NCBI GenBank assembly: GCA_036984305.1
Contig: BQWY01000001.1
Location: 930,001-994,000, forward strand
Length of the DNA stretch: 64,000 nucleotides
Direction: 5' to 3'
Source of the DNA: Nitrospira sp.
GTDB lineage: Bacteria > Nitrospirota > Nitrospiria > Nitrospirales > Nitrospiraceae
Numbering within the stretch: position 1 is the first letter of the stretch; every line of letters starts with the position of its first letter. Made by a program: the position numbers and the translations under genes. The notes under the pieces are model-generated. The model did not search any database, was not told the DNA's origin, and saw only the letters and a program-made list of their open reading frames with translations. Of the stretch, positions 8,731-16,975 are shown in pieces.

Positions 8731-9540
8731 ATGTATGAGGAACCATATCGTTGGGTCGAGGCCGTGGGGAACCGACGGCAGTATCTCGACGAACAGTTCC
8801 GTCAGGGGAGCCCTGTGGTCGCGCTCTCATTCGGTGAGGGTGTGTTGTTCATGACAGTGAGCAAGGGCACCCCCAAGCTGTACGAAATCTACGATCGAAT
8901 CGGTCTTGGGGGAATGGGCCACCCGGCCGATTTGGAGAAACTCAGATTTTCACTCCTTGAAATGGCGCATCTCGAGGGCTTCAATCGTTCTCCTTCTGAT
9001 GTCACCGGTTCCCGGCTGATGAAATATGGGCTCGCGCCGGCCATCAAACAGGCCTTTGAAGAAATCTATAAGGCGCCCTACATCGTAAAGATGCTCCTGG
9101 CGGAACTGGGAAGTAAGTCCGGACGGGATGCGTTCCTGACGGTGAATTACGATGGAACGTTCGAGGAGGTCGGCGGAGGGGCGGTATTGGCCGCTACTCC
9201 GGCCATTCAGCGGGAGATGATGGATGTCTTGTCGACACAGGGATCGCTTGCCGACGCGGAACTTTCCCAAGCATTCGAAGCCGCTCTACTGCTGTGGGCG
9301 GTTGGGTCCCTTCGGCAGCGGCGAGAAGACCATATCGGGGTTTCGGAGAGTCCCGAGGCGGGAGCAGCCTCTTCCGCTTTCGACCGGCGGACGCTGCTCG
9401 CTCACCTTCGAGAAGTATTGAACGATCGCACGAACGTCGAATGTGCCGTGCTCGAGCGAAAGCTTCCGGGCTCGTCCAAGTATAGGTCCGTGAAGCCTGA
9501 TGAAGCCGCATCTCTGTTGCCGTTGGATCTGAAAGATTGA
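8731..9540 (+). CDS. prcA: 20S proteasome alpha subunit
   Basis: A 269-residue alpha subunit that forms the outer gating rings of the core particle and docks the ARC ATPase. It shows the bacterial PrcA pattern, with VVALSFGEGVLFM near the N-terminus, YDRIGLGGMG, and a VTGSRL segment. The N-terminal extension that gates the pore is short (about 25 residues). The chosen ATG at 8731 begins MYEEPYRW; an in-frame TTG/ATG-type start 18 bases earlier has no better binding site. It lacks a catalytic Thr, as expected. It lies between prcB and pafA, on the same strand. Confidence 0.9.
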   Translation: MYEEPYRWVEAVGNRRQYLDEQFRQGSPVVALSFGEGVLFMTVSKGTPKLYEIYDRIGLGGMGHPADLEKLRFSLLEMAHLEGFNRSPSDVTGSRLMKYGLAPAIKQAFEEIYKAPYIVKMLLAELGSKSGRDAFLTVNYDGTFEEVGGGAVLAATPAIQREMMDVLSTQGSLADAELSQAFEAALLLWAVGSLRQRREDHIGVSESPEAGAASSAFDRRTLLAHLREVLNDRTNVECAVLERKLPGSSKYRSVKPDEAASLLPLDLKD

Positions 9541-9607
9541 GGTTGCAGTCGCATCCTCAATGATTGTCGCGGCCACGCCACCTCATACGTAGCCTGAATT
9601 TCGATCC

Positions 9608-11098
9608 ATGTTAAACAAGATCTTCGGCTTAGAAACAGAGTATGGGCTGTTAATCAACGAAGAGCACCCAGAGCACTCGCCTACCTGGTATGCCCATCGT
9701 ATTCGCGACCACCTCTTCCACAGCCAGCGCCGCGGCGTATTGGATGTGCATCATCGTGGTCATGACGAACCGCCGGGAAACGGGGGCTTTCTGACTAATG
9801 CGGGCCGTGTCTACCTCGACATGGGCCACATTGAATACGCTTCTCCCGAGTGTGGGACACTCGCCGACCTGGTGGCGTCGGATCGAGCCGGCGATCAACT
9901 AATTCAGGAGGTCATTCAGGAACTGGGTTTGACGGATTCCGTTTCACTGATCAAGAACAATATCGATCACGAGACGGATGCAACATTTGGTTGCCATGAA
10001 AACTATCTTGTGTCTCGTCGATTTCCATTTTCACGCCGTGGTTTAGGCAAACTGCTCCCCTTTCTCGTGACTCGCCAAATCTTCACAGGCGCGGGTCGGA
10101 TCGGAGCGGCGGCGGTACAGGACATCTGGGTGCAGCGTGGACAGATTCTGATGCCGCGTGCCGTCGGACGCGATCCATTTGGGCACATTGACGTACCCTT
10201 TCAGCTGTCTCAGCGCGCCGATCATATCGTCAATGATTTCTTCGAATGGGTGCAGGGGAACCGTGCAATCGTCAATACGCGCGACGAGCCGTTGTCGGAT
10301 CCCAATGAATTTCGCCGAATTCATCTGCTCGTTGGTGACACGAATGTGGCAGAGTACGCGACGGCGCTCAAAATCGGCACAACGGCGCTTGTACTGCAGT
10401 TGATTGAGAACAATCAAGCACCCTCCGAGCTAGAATTGTCCGATCCAGTCGAAGTGTTGCAGGAACTTTCCCAGGATCAGGATCGGGCCTGGATTGTCAC
10501 GTTGGCATCGGGACGAAGTATATCCGCCATCGACATTCAAGAGCAGTATCTGGCTGCGGCGGTGAAACATTGCCGCGGGCAGGATGAAGAAACGGATTGG
10601 GTGTTGGAAGCTTGGGACGGTGTGTTGCAGGATCTCCGTGGAGAGTACACCAAGTTGGTCGGTCGTATCGATTGGGCGAGTAAGCTCTGGTTGTTCGAGA
10701 CCTTCCGTGAGGCTGAACGATGCGGATGGGACGATCCGATGCTCAAGAGTCTCGACCTGGAATACCACAATTTACACCGAGATCGAGGGCTCTTTTGGGG
10801 CCTCCTGGAGGAGGGGAAGGCACCCCGGTTCACGACGGAGCAGGCTATCAGATTGGCGATGGATCGGCCACCGAGAGATACCCGCGCGTTCGGTCGCGCA
10901 GAGGTGGTGCGACATCTTCTGGCATGCGGACCTCCGGCGGTCGGTCCAGATGATCGCCCGGTACGCGAGCGCATCGTCCCATCCTATGTCATTAACTGGT
11001 CGGCTTTTCAACTGCGTGGTCGAGAACCTTTTCTCATGTCCAACCCGTTTAAAACGTATGTGCAGGAAGTTCGAGCTCATCTTGCCAAAGGAGATTGA
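9608..11098 (+). CDS. pafA: PafA-type ligase for the Pup-like modifier
   Basis: A 496-residue carboxylate-amine ligase homologous to Dop but with PafA-type features. It would activate the deamidated C-terminal Glu of the modifier with ATP and attach it to substrate lysines. The N-terminal FGLETEYG supplies the Glu/ATP-site motif; GRVYLDMGHIEYASPEC corresponds to the PafA segment that in actinobacteria reads YLDVGSHPEYAT. The Dop loop is absent. A segment at about residues 35-60 (RGVLDVHHRGHDEPPGNGG) is His-rich and longer than in Mycobacterium PafA. The family is certain; ligase rather than depupylase is inferred from the motifs and from the better Dop candidate upstream. Confidence 0.88.
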   Translation: MLNKIFGLETEYGLLINEEHPEHSPTWYAHRIRDHLFHSQRRGVLDVHHRGHDEPPGNGGFLTNAGRVYLDMGHIEYASPECGTLADLVASDRAGDQLIQEVIQELGLTDSVSLIKNNIDHETDATFGCHENYLVSRRFPFSRRGLGKLLPFLVTRQIFTGAGRIGAAAVQDIWVQRGQILMPRAVGRDPFGHIDVPFQLSQRADHIVNDFFEWVQGNRAIVNTRDEPLSDPNEFRRIHLLVGDTNVAEYATALKIGTTALVLQLIENNQAPSELELSDPVEVLQELSQDQDRAWIVTLASGRSISAIDIQEQYLAAAVKHCRGQDEETDWVLEAWDGVLQDLRGEYTKLVGRIDWASKLWLFETFREAERCGWDDPMLKSLDLEYHNLHRDRGLFWGLLEEGKAPRFTTEQAIRLAMDRPPRDTRAFGRAEVVRHLLACGPPAVGPDDRPVRERIVPSYVINWSAFQLRGREPFLMSNPFKTYVQEVRAHLAKGD

Positions 11099-11408
11099 TT
11101 CTTTTTCGATTGCCCACCTCCTGACCGGCGCGTTCTTCCAAGAACCATGATCGGACGTGGCCGCAGGGTGTTCTCTATCACCGCGGAGATCAGTATCAGG
11201 TGAACACGTGCTACCGATCGCGGCGTCGCTATCGGCAGCGGAAAACTGTATCGTAGTTAATACACTCGAATCGAGGTGTCAGGTCGGTGATAGAGAGATT
11301 GCTTGTGCTTTCATAGGGTTGAAACGGCGAACGACATGGCAGACATTCTGCATGTCGATACAGAGAATGCAGATATCAATCGGCTGCGTGTGGTGACAGA
11401 GGCCTGGG
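11099..11408. other. Intergenic region between convergent pafA and the YheT-type gene
   Basis: About 310 bp with no convincing gene. The only item seen is a 27-codon frame at 11336-11419 (+) beginning MADILHVD, which slightly resembles the N-terminus of Sua5/YrdC-type proteins but stops at once and runs into the opposite-strand gene. No strong terminator hairpin was found. Confidence 0.5.
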
Positions 11409-12437
11409 CTAGACGTTAACGGTGTTTGACTGATGCGTGCTCTGCCAAACGTATCGACCGTTCATCACCTCGATCAGGCGATTTTCGGCCCAATAGACAT
11501 CTTCTATGGGAGAGGCTCGCTGGACAAAGGCGCAATGCCCGCCATGCGTCGGTGCCCAGACACGAATCTGAGGGTTGTTGCGGATGGCTGGCGTAGCAAA
11601 TATTGAATAGGGTACAAATGGGTCGTCTTGGGAGGTCAGAATAAGGCAGGGAACTCGGATTCCAGACATGACGTGCCGGGCTCCTGCGCCATCGTAGTAC
11701 TCTTCGGCAGTGCGGTAACCAGCATCGGGCGCCGTATAGACCTGGTCGATGTCTCGGAGCCGCCGGATGTGACTCAGAGGTCTGACGGAGTAACGATCCG
11801 GGTAGAGTCGGGCTTTTTTTCGGATCCGGGTCTTGAGTCGGGCGACGAAATGGTGCTCGTAGATTCTGTTCGTGCAGCGCTCTAGGGCCTGTACGCAGAC
11901 CTCCGGATCAATGACCGGGCAGATACCCACCACGCCGTGCAAGCTTGGGAGCGATGAGCCGATCTCGCCTGCCATTTTAAGGACGAGGTTGCCTCCCATC
12001 GACCAACCGACTGCCCACAGTGTCGGCAAGCGGTCCGTTGTCGACAGCTCAGTCATGACTGCCTGGACATCCGCACTGAGCCCACTATTGTACAGCGTGG
12101 GTGTCAGATGTTCCGTATCTCCGCAATTGCGCTGGTTGAGTCGGATGACGTTGAAACCGGCACGGTAGGCCTTGGCCGCGGTTCCTTGCATGTATTGCGA
12201 GTCGCAACACCCTTCGAGTCCATGCACAAGAACCACTGTTGGCGCAGAGGTCGCAGATGGCTGCCAGTGACAGCACCCTTGGATCCAGCTGTCTGACGAG
12301 ACACGAAATGTCCGTAACTGCCTGGGGATTTGAACCAGGAGGCCCTTTCTGGGAAACAGACGTGGGAAGAGGGTCATAAGATGGGCATTCCACAGAAACC
12401 GCGAGGGAACGAAAGGGGGAATTCTATCGGGTTCCAT
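11409..12437 (-). CDS. YheT-family alpha/beta hydrolase
   Basis: A 342-residue alpha/beta-fold hydrolase of the YheT family, probably a cytosolic esterase of unknown substrate. The N-terminus (PPFVPSRFLWNAHLMTL) matches the family's FxP..NxHLxT pattern. LVHGLEG forms the oxyanion-hole region, GWSMGGN carries the nucleophilic Ser at about residue 146, and the THGGHCAF segment holds the catalytic His; the acid is likely in SQDDPFVP. The ATG at 12437 (MEPDR) is preferred to a TTG 11 codons upstream because family members start near this point. It stands alone on the minus strand and is convergent with pafA. Confidence 0.88.
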   Translation of the reverse strand: MEPDRIPPFVPSRFLWNAHLMTLFPRLFPRKGLLVQIPRQLRTFRVSSDSWIQGCCHWQPSATSAPTVVLVHGLEGCCDSQYMQGTAAKAYRAGFNVIRLNQRNCGDTEHLTPTLYNSGLSADVQAVMTELSTTDRLPTLWAVGWSMGGNLVLKMAGEIGSSLPSLHGVVGICPVIDPEVCVQALERCTNRIYEHHFVARLKTRIRKKARLYPDRYSVRPLSHIRRLRDIDQVYTAPDAGYRTAEEYYDGAGARHVMSGIRVPCLILTSQDDPFVPYSIFATPAIRNNPQIRVWAPTHGGHCAFVQRASPIEDVYWAENRLIEVMNGRYVWQSTHQSNTVNV

Positions 12438-12770
12438 CCGATCAAACCTTGGCACTGTGTGTCGGTTCAAGCCTGCATAGACGTACGAAGGAGATCATGA
12501 GCGACTGTGCCAAAACAAACAGGGGTAATTCCTCGTACCAGTAAAAACGGTTCTGTGGTCCACTGCTGACACCGTGACGAAGAACCTTCTATAGTTGAAA
12601 ATACGCCCACGTTGACGTGACATGCCAAGCGAAGCGGAGACATCCTTGCGCAGAGGCCGTCTCATGCGGCATGAAGTCGCTCCTTTTTTTCGGTAGTCCT
12701 GGGCTGATCGGATTTTGCTCATCATCACTGCTGGTTCGGGATGTGTTCGATTCGACAAGGAGACCTTACC
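12438..12770. other. Intergenic region between divergent genes
   Basis: About 330 bp between the YheT-type gene (minus) and the small membrane protein gene (plus). It should contain promoters for both directions, but I could not identify convincing -35/-10 pairs. A 193-codon minus-strand frame running through here into the methyltransferase gene is judged a chance frame. Confidence 0.45.
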
Positions 12771-12980
12771 ATGGTTGGACGCCGGGTTGCAGCGATGGGA
12801 TTCATGGTGTTGTTGTTCTCGGTAGCGACCGTGCAGCCAGCGTCGGCATATGTCGATCCTGGTAGTGGAAGCATTCTCCTCCAACTTATTCTGGGCGGTA
12901 TCGCAGGGATAGGGGTCGTCGCCAAGCTGTACTGGCAACGACTCAAACATGGTGTGAGCCATTTCTTGCGCAAGCCGTAA
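12771..12980 (+). CDS. Small membrane protein with YVDPGSGS motif
   Basis: A 69-residue protein with an N-terminal signal or membrane segment (about residues 5-27), the motif AYVDPGSGSILLQL at about residues 26-40, and a second hydrophobic stretch (ILGGIAGIGVVAKLYW), ending basic. Similar tiny AYVDPGSGS proteins recur beside surface-polysaccharide and sulfatase or methyltransferase genes in many bacteria; their function is unknown. The ATG at 12771 follows AAGGAG at 12757-12762. It lies 13 bp upstream of the NoeA-like methyltransferase and is probably in one operon with it and the sulfatase-fold protein. Confidence 0.75.
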   Translation: MVGRRVAAMGFMVLLFSVATVQPASAYVDPGSGSILLQLILGGIAGIGVVAKLYWQRLKHGVSHFLRKP

Positions 12981-12993
12981 TCCGTTTGACTCA

Positions 12994-14394
12994 ATGCCCA
13001 TTACCGGTGTGAAGGGTTCCTTTCGCGACCCGAGCGGACGCGTGTATGAGGTCGACGGGCGCATCGTCCGAACCATTAGACCCTCCTTCCTTCAACAGTT
13101 TGAATTCGTGAAGTCGACGGGCCTCTTCGATCGGCTCGAATCGGAAGGGCATCTTCTTCCGGTTCGAGTCATCAATGAGGAAATACCTCGCCATTTTCCA
13201 GAAGGTGGCGTCTCCGCCTTATTGGAGGCTCCGCGAGTGCCGTTTATTTCCCATCCCTACGAATGGCCGTTCTCCGCGCTCAAGGCGGCCGCGCTTCTCC
13301 ATCTCGACATCCATTTGACTGCCTTGGAACGGGACGTCACCTTGAGCGATGCGTCCGCGTATAACGTTCAATTTCAAGGTTGTCATCCCGTTTTCATCGA
13401 TCATCTATCCTTTCGGCGATACCAGCCCGGCGAACTGTGGCAGGCCCATCGGCAATTCTGTGAGGCCTTCTTGCTTCCACTGTTGTTACGCGCGCTGTTC
13501 GGATGTCCCCATAACGCATGGTACCGGGGGCACGTGGAAGGGATTTCATTGGAAGAGTTCAGCCGTCTGCTCCGGTGGCATCACTACTTCAATAGGAACC
13601 TCTTGACCCACGTCATCCTCCAATCCTGGCTGCAGCATACAGGGCGCTCTACGGCATATAATCTCCCGAAGACGGGCGCCATACCGACCGCGCTGCCACG
13701 CGAAAGATTTCAACGGCTGCTTCGTGACCTTCGCGACTGGATCGCCGGGATGTCACCGGCTGATCGCCAGCCGTCGACCTGGCAGGAGTATGTCAATCAA
13801 AACTCCTACGATCAGGCGGAGAGGGGGGTGAAGAAGCGCTTCATTACCGACTTTGTGGCCATGACGTCCACTGTCGAGGTCTGGGATTTTGGATGCAATG
13901 CGGGTGAGTATTCCAAGGCGGCGCTCGAGGGGGGAGCGTCACGGGTCGTGGGCTTCGACTTCGACCAGGGCGCGCTGGAAGCCTGTTTCAAGAGGTCTGT
14001 CGACGAGGGGCTGGCGATCCAGACTGTGTTTCTTGACGTCGCCAATCCAAGCCCCAGTCAGGGCTGGGGACAGATGGAGCGATTGGGGCTGCGTGAACGG
14101 GCTTCCGGCGGTGCGGTACTTGCGTTGGCGTTCATGCATCATCTGGTCATTTCCAAGAATATCCCATTCGGCGAACTGCTCGACTGGTTGATGGAGTTGG
14201 CGCCGAGAGGGGTGATCGAGTTCGTGCCGAAATCCGACCCCATGGTGCAACGTTTATTACACCTGCGAGAGGACATTTTCCCGGATTACACATGGGAGTA
14301 TTGGCATGCACATGTCCAGCGGATGGCCAGGATTCTCAAGACGAAGCGGGTGTCATCGACCGGCCGGACGCTCATCGCCTATGAACGAAACTGA
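12994..14394 (+). CDS. NoeA-like SAM-dependent methyltransferase
   Basis: A 466-residue protein with a long N-terminal domain (to about residue 280) and a class I SAM-methyltransferase domain. Motif I is visible as VWDFGCNAGEYS, with GFDFD as the acidic ribose-binding segment after it. The N-terminal segment DASAYNVQFQGCHPVFIDH resembles the nodulation protein NoeA family, which modifies surface or signalling glycans in rhizobia. The target here is unknown. It is sandwiched between the YVDPGSGS protein and a membrane sulfatase-fold protein, which suggests envelope glycan or lipid decoration. No signal peptide is seen, so it acts in the cytosol. Confidence 0.75.
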   Translation: MPITGVKGSFRDPSGRVYEVDGRIVRTIRPSFLQQFEFVKSTGLFDRLESEGHLLPVRVINEEIPRHFPEGGVSALLEAPRVPFISHPYEWPFSALKAAALLHLDIHLTALERDVTLSDASAYNVQFQGCHPVFIDHLSFRRYQPGELWQAHRQFCEAFLLPLLLRALFGCPHNAWYRGHVEGISLEEFSRLLRWHHYFNRNLLTHVILQSWLQHTGRSTAYNLPKTGAIPTALPRERFQRLLRDLRDWIAGMSPADRQPSTWQEYVNQNSYDQAERGVKKRFITDFVAMTSTVEVWDFGCNAGEYSKAALEGGASRVVGFDFDQGALEACFKRSVDEGLAIQTVFLDVANPSPSQGWGQMERLGLRERASGGAVLALAFMHHLVISKNIPFGELLDWLMELAPRGVIEFVPKSDPMVQRLLHLREDIFPDYTWEYWHAHVQRMARILKTKRVSSTGRTLIAYERN

Positions 14395-14409
14395 GGTACG
14401 CGTCGACTG

Positions 14410-16068
14410 ATGGGGGCTCGCTCACACATACGGGATCGCGTGATCCGTTGGAGACCAGCCTGGATCCTTCCCTCGGTTGTGATAGTCGGGCCGTTTGTCG
14501 CCTATCTGGTAGTCGACCACACCTATCCACTTGCCAGTCCAGAGTCGTTGATGGCCCTGGGGATGGTCGGCGTCATCGCCGGCGTCGTGACCTTACTTGC
14601 GATGTTGCCTGCACGATTGCCGTATGCCTTGGCCGTTGCGGCGCTCCTGACAGTGTTCATCGATCGCGAATTGGCCTGGATGGAGTCCACGGGCAAGATG
14701 GTTCTGGTCTCCCTGTTTCTACTCCTCGCTGTCATTGCGCATAAGGGGGGGCAGAGGTTCGACTTGGTCGTCATAACCTTCTTTGCAGTGTTCCTGGGAA
14801 CCACGCTGGTCCAGGCCCTATGGTCTCGTCCGATCTCCGTCGAGATGGCTCGTCCCTCACTTAGTGCGGAAGGCCGCAGCGCACTGCGGCTCATCCATCT
14901 CGTGCTTGACGAACATGTCGGGTATGAGGCGATCCCGGTGGATACGCATGCCGGGTTGGCCCTCAAGCAGACGATGAAGAGGTTTTATGAACGGTATGGA
15001 CTTATGCTCTATGGGCGGGTGCATAGCCACTACTATGAAACCTATGATTCCATCCCCAACATGCTGAATTTTTCCTATGAGGCCCTACCACGAGCCCTCG
15101 TGGAGGGGGAAAAGCCGCCACACGTCCTGACCCGCAACGCGTATTTTTCATGGTTACAAGACAATGGGTTGTCGGTTGAAGTGATCTCGGCGGGGTACCT
15201 GGGACTGTGCCGACACGCGAGCATTTCCGCAGAGCGCTGCAAGAGCTACGAGTTCGGTTCCTTGCAGAGCCTCCACGCTTTGAATGTTCCCGCAACCAGC
15301 AAGGTGCCCGTGCTGCTTGGTTCTTATGTGACGCGCTATCATCGGTACCATCGCGCACTAGAAGCCTACGATTCTCTGCTGCAGCCGGCACTGGAGCGGT
15401 ACGGTCTTCCTGCGCCTCGCGTGCCGCAGGATTCGCTGTGGACTTGGAATCACCTGATTCCTCTGTCCATCAGTGCGATGGCTGTCTTGGACCAAATCTG
15501 GGCTGATATCGTCAGTCTCCCCCGAGGCCATGCACTGTATGTACATTTGGTGCTTCCGCACTCTCCTTTTGTATACCGTGAAGATTGCACGCCCCGGCTT
15601 ATTCAGCATGCGAAGGGTCTGTCGCTGGACCGGGTGGACCAGTTTTGGAGTGCGGGAAAACGGCTTGGCTTGTATGAGAACTACCTGACGCAGGCAGGAT
15701 GTCTATATCGTAAACTGGATGAACTGTTCGAGAGGCTCCGAAGTGCCGATGTGCTGGATGATGCCGTCATTATCCTGCACGGCGATCATGGGTCTCGCTT
15801 AGGCTTGGTTACCCCGTTTGAATGGAATGCGGTCAGGATGACGGAGCGCGACTACCGGGATGGATACGAGACGCTATTCGCAATTCGAATTCCTGGAGAA
15901 GCCGGCGGGTACCGGTCCCAACTCTATTCGCTTCATCGCTTGTTTAGCGATAATCTCGGGAGGAGTTTCAAAAAGGATCCGCCTTACCTTCCTCCAGACG
16001 GAGATTCGTTCGTGTATCTGTTTGCGGGGCCTGACAAGCCGATGGTTCGTACGCCGTATCCTCAATAA
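14410..16068 (+). CDS. Membrane-anchored sulfatase-fold hydrolase/transferase
   Basis: A 552-residue protein with about four to five transmembrane helices in the first 145 residues and a large periplasmic alkaline-phosphatase/sulfatase-type domain after them. Metal-site-like segments are visible: LIHLVLDEHVG early in the domain, VHLVLPHSPFVY in the middle and VIILHGDHGSR late (the HGDHG of this superfamily). A canonical sulfatase CxPSR motif is not seen, so a phosphoglycerol- or phosphoethanolamine-transferase or phosphatase role is as likely as sulfate ester cleavage. It is co-directional with, and 15 bp after, the methyltransferase. Confidence 0.75.
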   Translation: MGARSHIRDRVIRWRPAWILPSVVIVGPFVAYLVVDHTYPLASPESLMALGMVGVIAGVVTLLAMLPARLPYALAVAALLTVFIDRELAWMESTGKMVLVSLFLLLAVIAHKGGQRFDLVVITFFAVFLGTTLVQALWSRPISVEMARPSLSAEGRSALRLIHLVLDEHVGYEAIPVDTHAGLALKQTMKRFYERYGLMLYGRVHSHYYETYDSIPNMLNFSYEALPRALVEGEKPPHVLTRNAYFSWLQDNGLSVEVISAGYLGLCRHASISAERCKSYEFGSLQSLHALNVPATSKVPVLLGSYVTRYHRYHRALEAYDSLLQPALERYGLPAPRVPQDSLWTWNHLIPLSISAMAVLDQIWADIVSLPRGHALYVHLVLPHSPFVYREDCTPRLIQHAKGLSLDRVDQFWSAGKRLGLYENYLTQAGCLYRKLDELFERLRSADVLDDAVIILHGDHGSRLGLVTPFEWNAVRMTERDYRDGYETLFAIRIPGEAGGYRSQLYSLHRLFSDNLGRSFKKDPPYLPPDGDSFVYLFAGPDKPMVRTPYPQ

Positions 16069-16150
16069 GGCCAGCGCGGCCATTGACGAAGCCGAATCTG
16101 AAAAGACGTCCACGTTGATTCGTGAAATGCCCGGATGACAATGCTGAGGA

Positions 16151-16226
16151 TGGCTCCCCGGGCAGGACTCGAACCTGCGACCAGCCGGTTAACAGCCGGC
16201 TGCTCTACCAACTGAGCTACCGGGGA
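16151..16226 (-). tRNA. tRNA-Asn (GTT)
   Basis: A complete 76-nt tRNA read on the minus strand, with the 3' CCA encoded. The acceptor stem pairs TCCCCGG with CCGGGGA, the D-arm contains AGCTCAGTTGGTAGAGC, the anticodon loop reads CTGTTAACC giving anticodon GTT, and the T-arm contains GGTTCGAGTCC. The anticodon specifies asparagine. Confidence 0.95.
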
Positions 16227-16317
16227 ACGCCGTAGCGGAGTGTCTGGATTGAGCGCCCAACGATCGGACGGCGAATGTTAACATAAACCACGATGAGTTC
16301 AATACTCTCGTTTTGCC

Positions 16318-16587
16318 CTACACATCAAAGTCGTCGGTTTCATCCTCCTCCATCCCGGCGTCCGTATTCCCTTCTGCCAGGGCAGCATAGTGCCGGGCCC
16401 AAGTGAGGTAGAGATTGCCGCTGTCCCGCATAGTGTCCGCCGCCTTGACGAGTTTTTCAACGAGTTCAGGGTCTTTCCCGGTCGCCTGTATTGACGCCGC
16501 CCGACGCTCGATCGCCTTGGGATATTCGGTCAGTAGCCCGGTAATTTCAAACAGGAGTGAGTCCAGTACATTGTCTTCGTTTTCCAT
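16318..16587 (-). CDS. Small acidic helical protein of unknown function
   Basis: An 89-residue protein, mostly helical (residues 1-70), with a strongly acidic tail (MEEDETDDFDV). It has no signal peptide or recognised domain. It follows the terminator of the 2-oxoacid:ferredoxin oxidoreductase operon on the same strand, so it may be expressed by read-through or from its own promoter. A purine-rich GAGAGGGAC segment just upstream of the ATG can serve as ribosome-binding site. Reality is supported by position, start signal and codon use; function is unknown. Confidence 0.65.
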   Translation of the reverse strand: MENEDNVLDSLLFEITGLLTEYPKAIERRAASIQATGKDPELVEKLVKAADTMRDSGNLYLTWARHYAALAEGNTDAGMEEDETDDFDV

Positions 16588-16620
16588 AGCGTCCCTCTCC
16601 GTCCGGCTTCACTCGTCAAC

Positions 16621-16652
16621 AAAAAACCCCATAGCGCGAGGACGCTATGGGG
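16621..16652 (-). terminator. Rho-independent terminator of the oxidoreductase operon
   Basis: A perfect 10-bp inverted repeat (CCCCATAGCG / CGCTATGGGG) with a 6-nt loop. On the minus strand it is followed by a run of Ts (the A-run at 16621-16626). It begins 25 bp after the ferredoxin-like subunit's stop codon. Confidence 0.9.
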
Positions 16653-16676
16653 TTCCCTCTCGACGCTATTCGTCGA

Positions 16677-16955
16677 CTAGCCTTGGTAGGCTTGGCCCAA
16701 GGCGGCCGATTCGCCTTTTCGGTTCATCAGTTCTCCCTTGGCACTGACGGCTTGCATCACGATCGCCTGATGCTTGGCCGCATTGCAGACGACCACGCAC
16801 AGTTCGCATCCTTTGCAGCGGTCAATATTGACCTCGGCTACCATTTTGCTGCTGTTCAAGTCCAGACAGTTGGCCTCAGGGCAGTACATGATGCAGAGAC
16901 GACAGCCTTTCTTAGCCGTACACTTTTCATCGATGACTTGCGCGATGTTATACAT
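16677..16955 (-). CDS. Ferredoxin-type subunit of 2-oxoacid:ferredoxin oxidoreductase (PorD/ForD-like)
   Basis: A 92-residue protein expected to carry two [4Fe-4S] clusters and relay electrons between the catalytic subunits and a soluble ferredoxin. The second cluster motif is canonical (Cys47, 50, 53, 57). The first is unusual: Cys12 is followed by five rather than two residues before Cys18, then Cys21 and Cys25-Pro. The C-terminal 30 residues are free of cysteines. It is the last gene of a five-gene operon running E-A-B-G-D on the minus strand, just before a strong terminator. Confidence 0.85.
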   Translation of the reverse strand: MYNIAQVIDEKCTAKKGCRLCIMYCPEANCLDLNSSKMVAEVNIDRCKGCELCVVVCNAAKHQAIVMQAVSAKGELMNRKGESAALGQAYQG

Positions 16956-16975
16956 GCAAGGTAATTCCTTCTCAG

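Noticed and set aside
8529-8738. A 69-codon plus-strand frame between prcB and prcA
   Set aside because: It overlaps the start of prcA and lacks a binding site or family resemblance.
9536-9561. Inverted repeat ATTGAGG/CCTCAAT after prcA as a terminator
   Set aside because: The stem is only 7 bp and no T-run follows; too weak for a terminator call.
11157-11396. A 79-codon frame between pafA and the YheT-type gene
   Set aside because: Low-complexity, no known family, and no upstream binding site.
12495-13076. A 193-codon minus-strand frame between the YheT-type gene and the NoeA-like gene
   Set aside because: It overlaps the start of the methyltransferase gene and the real small membrane protein, has no family resemblance, and its composition looks like the reverse complement of coding DNA.
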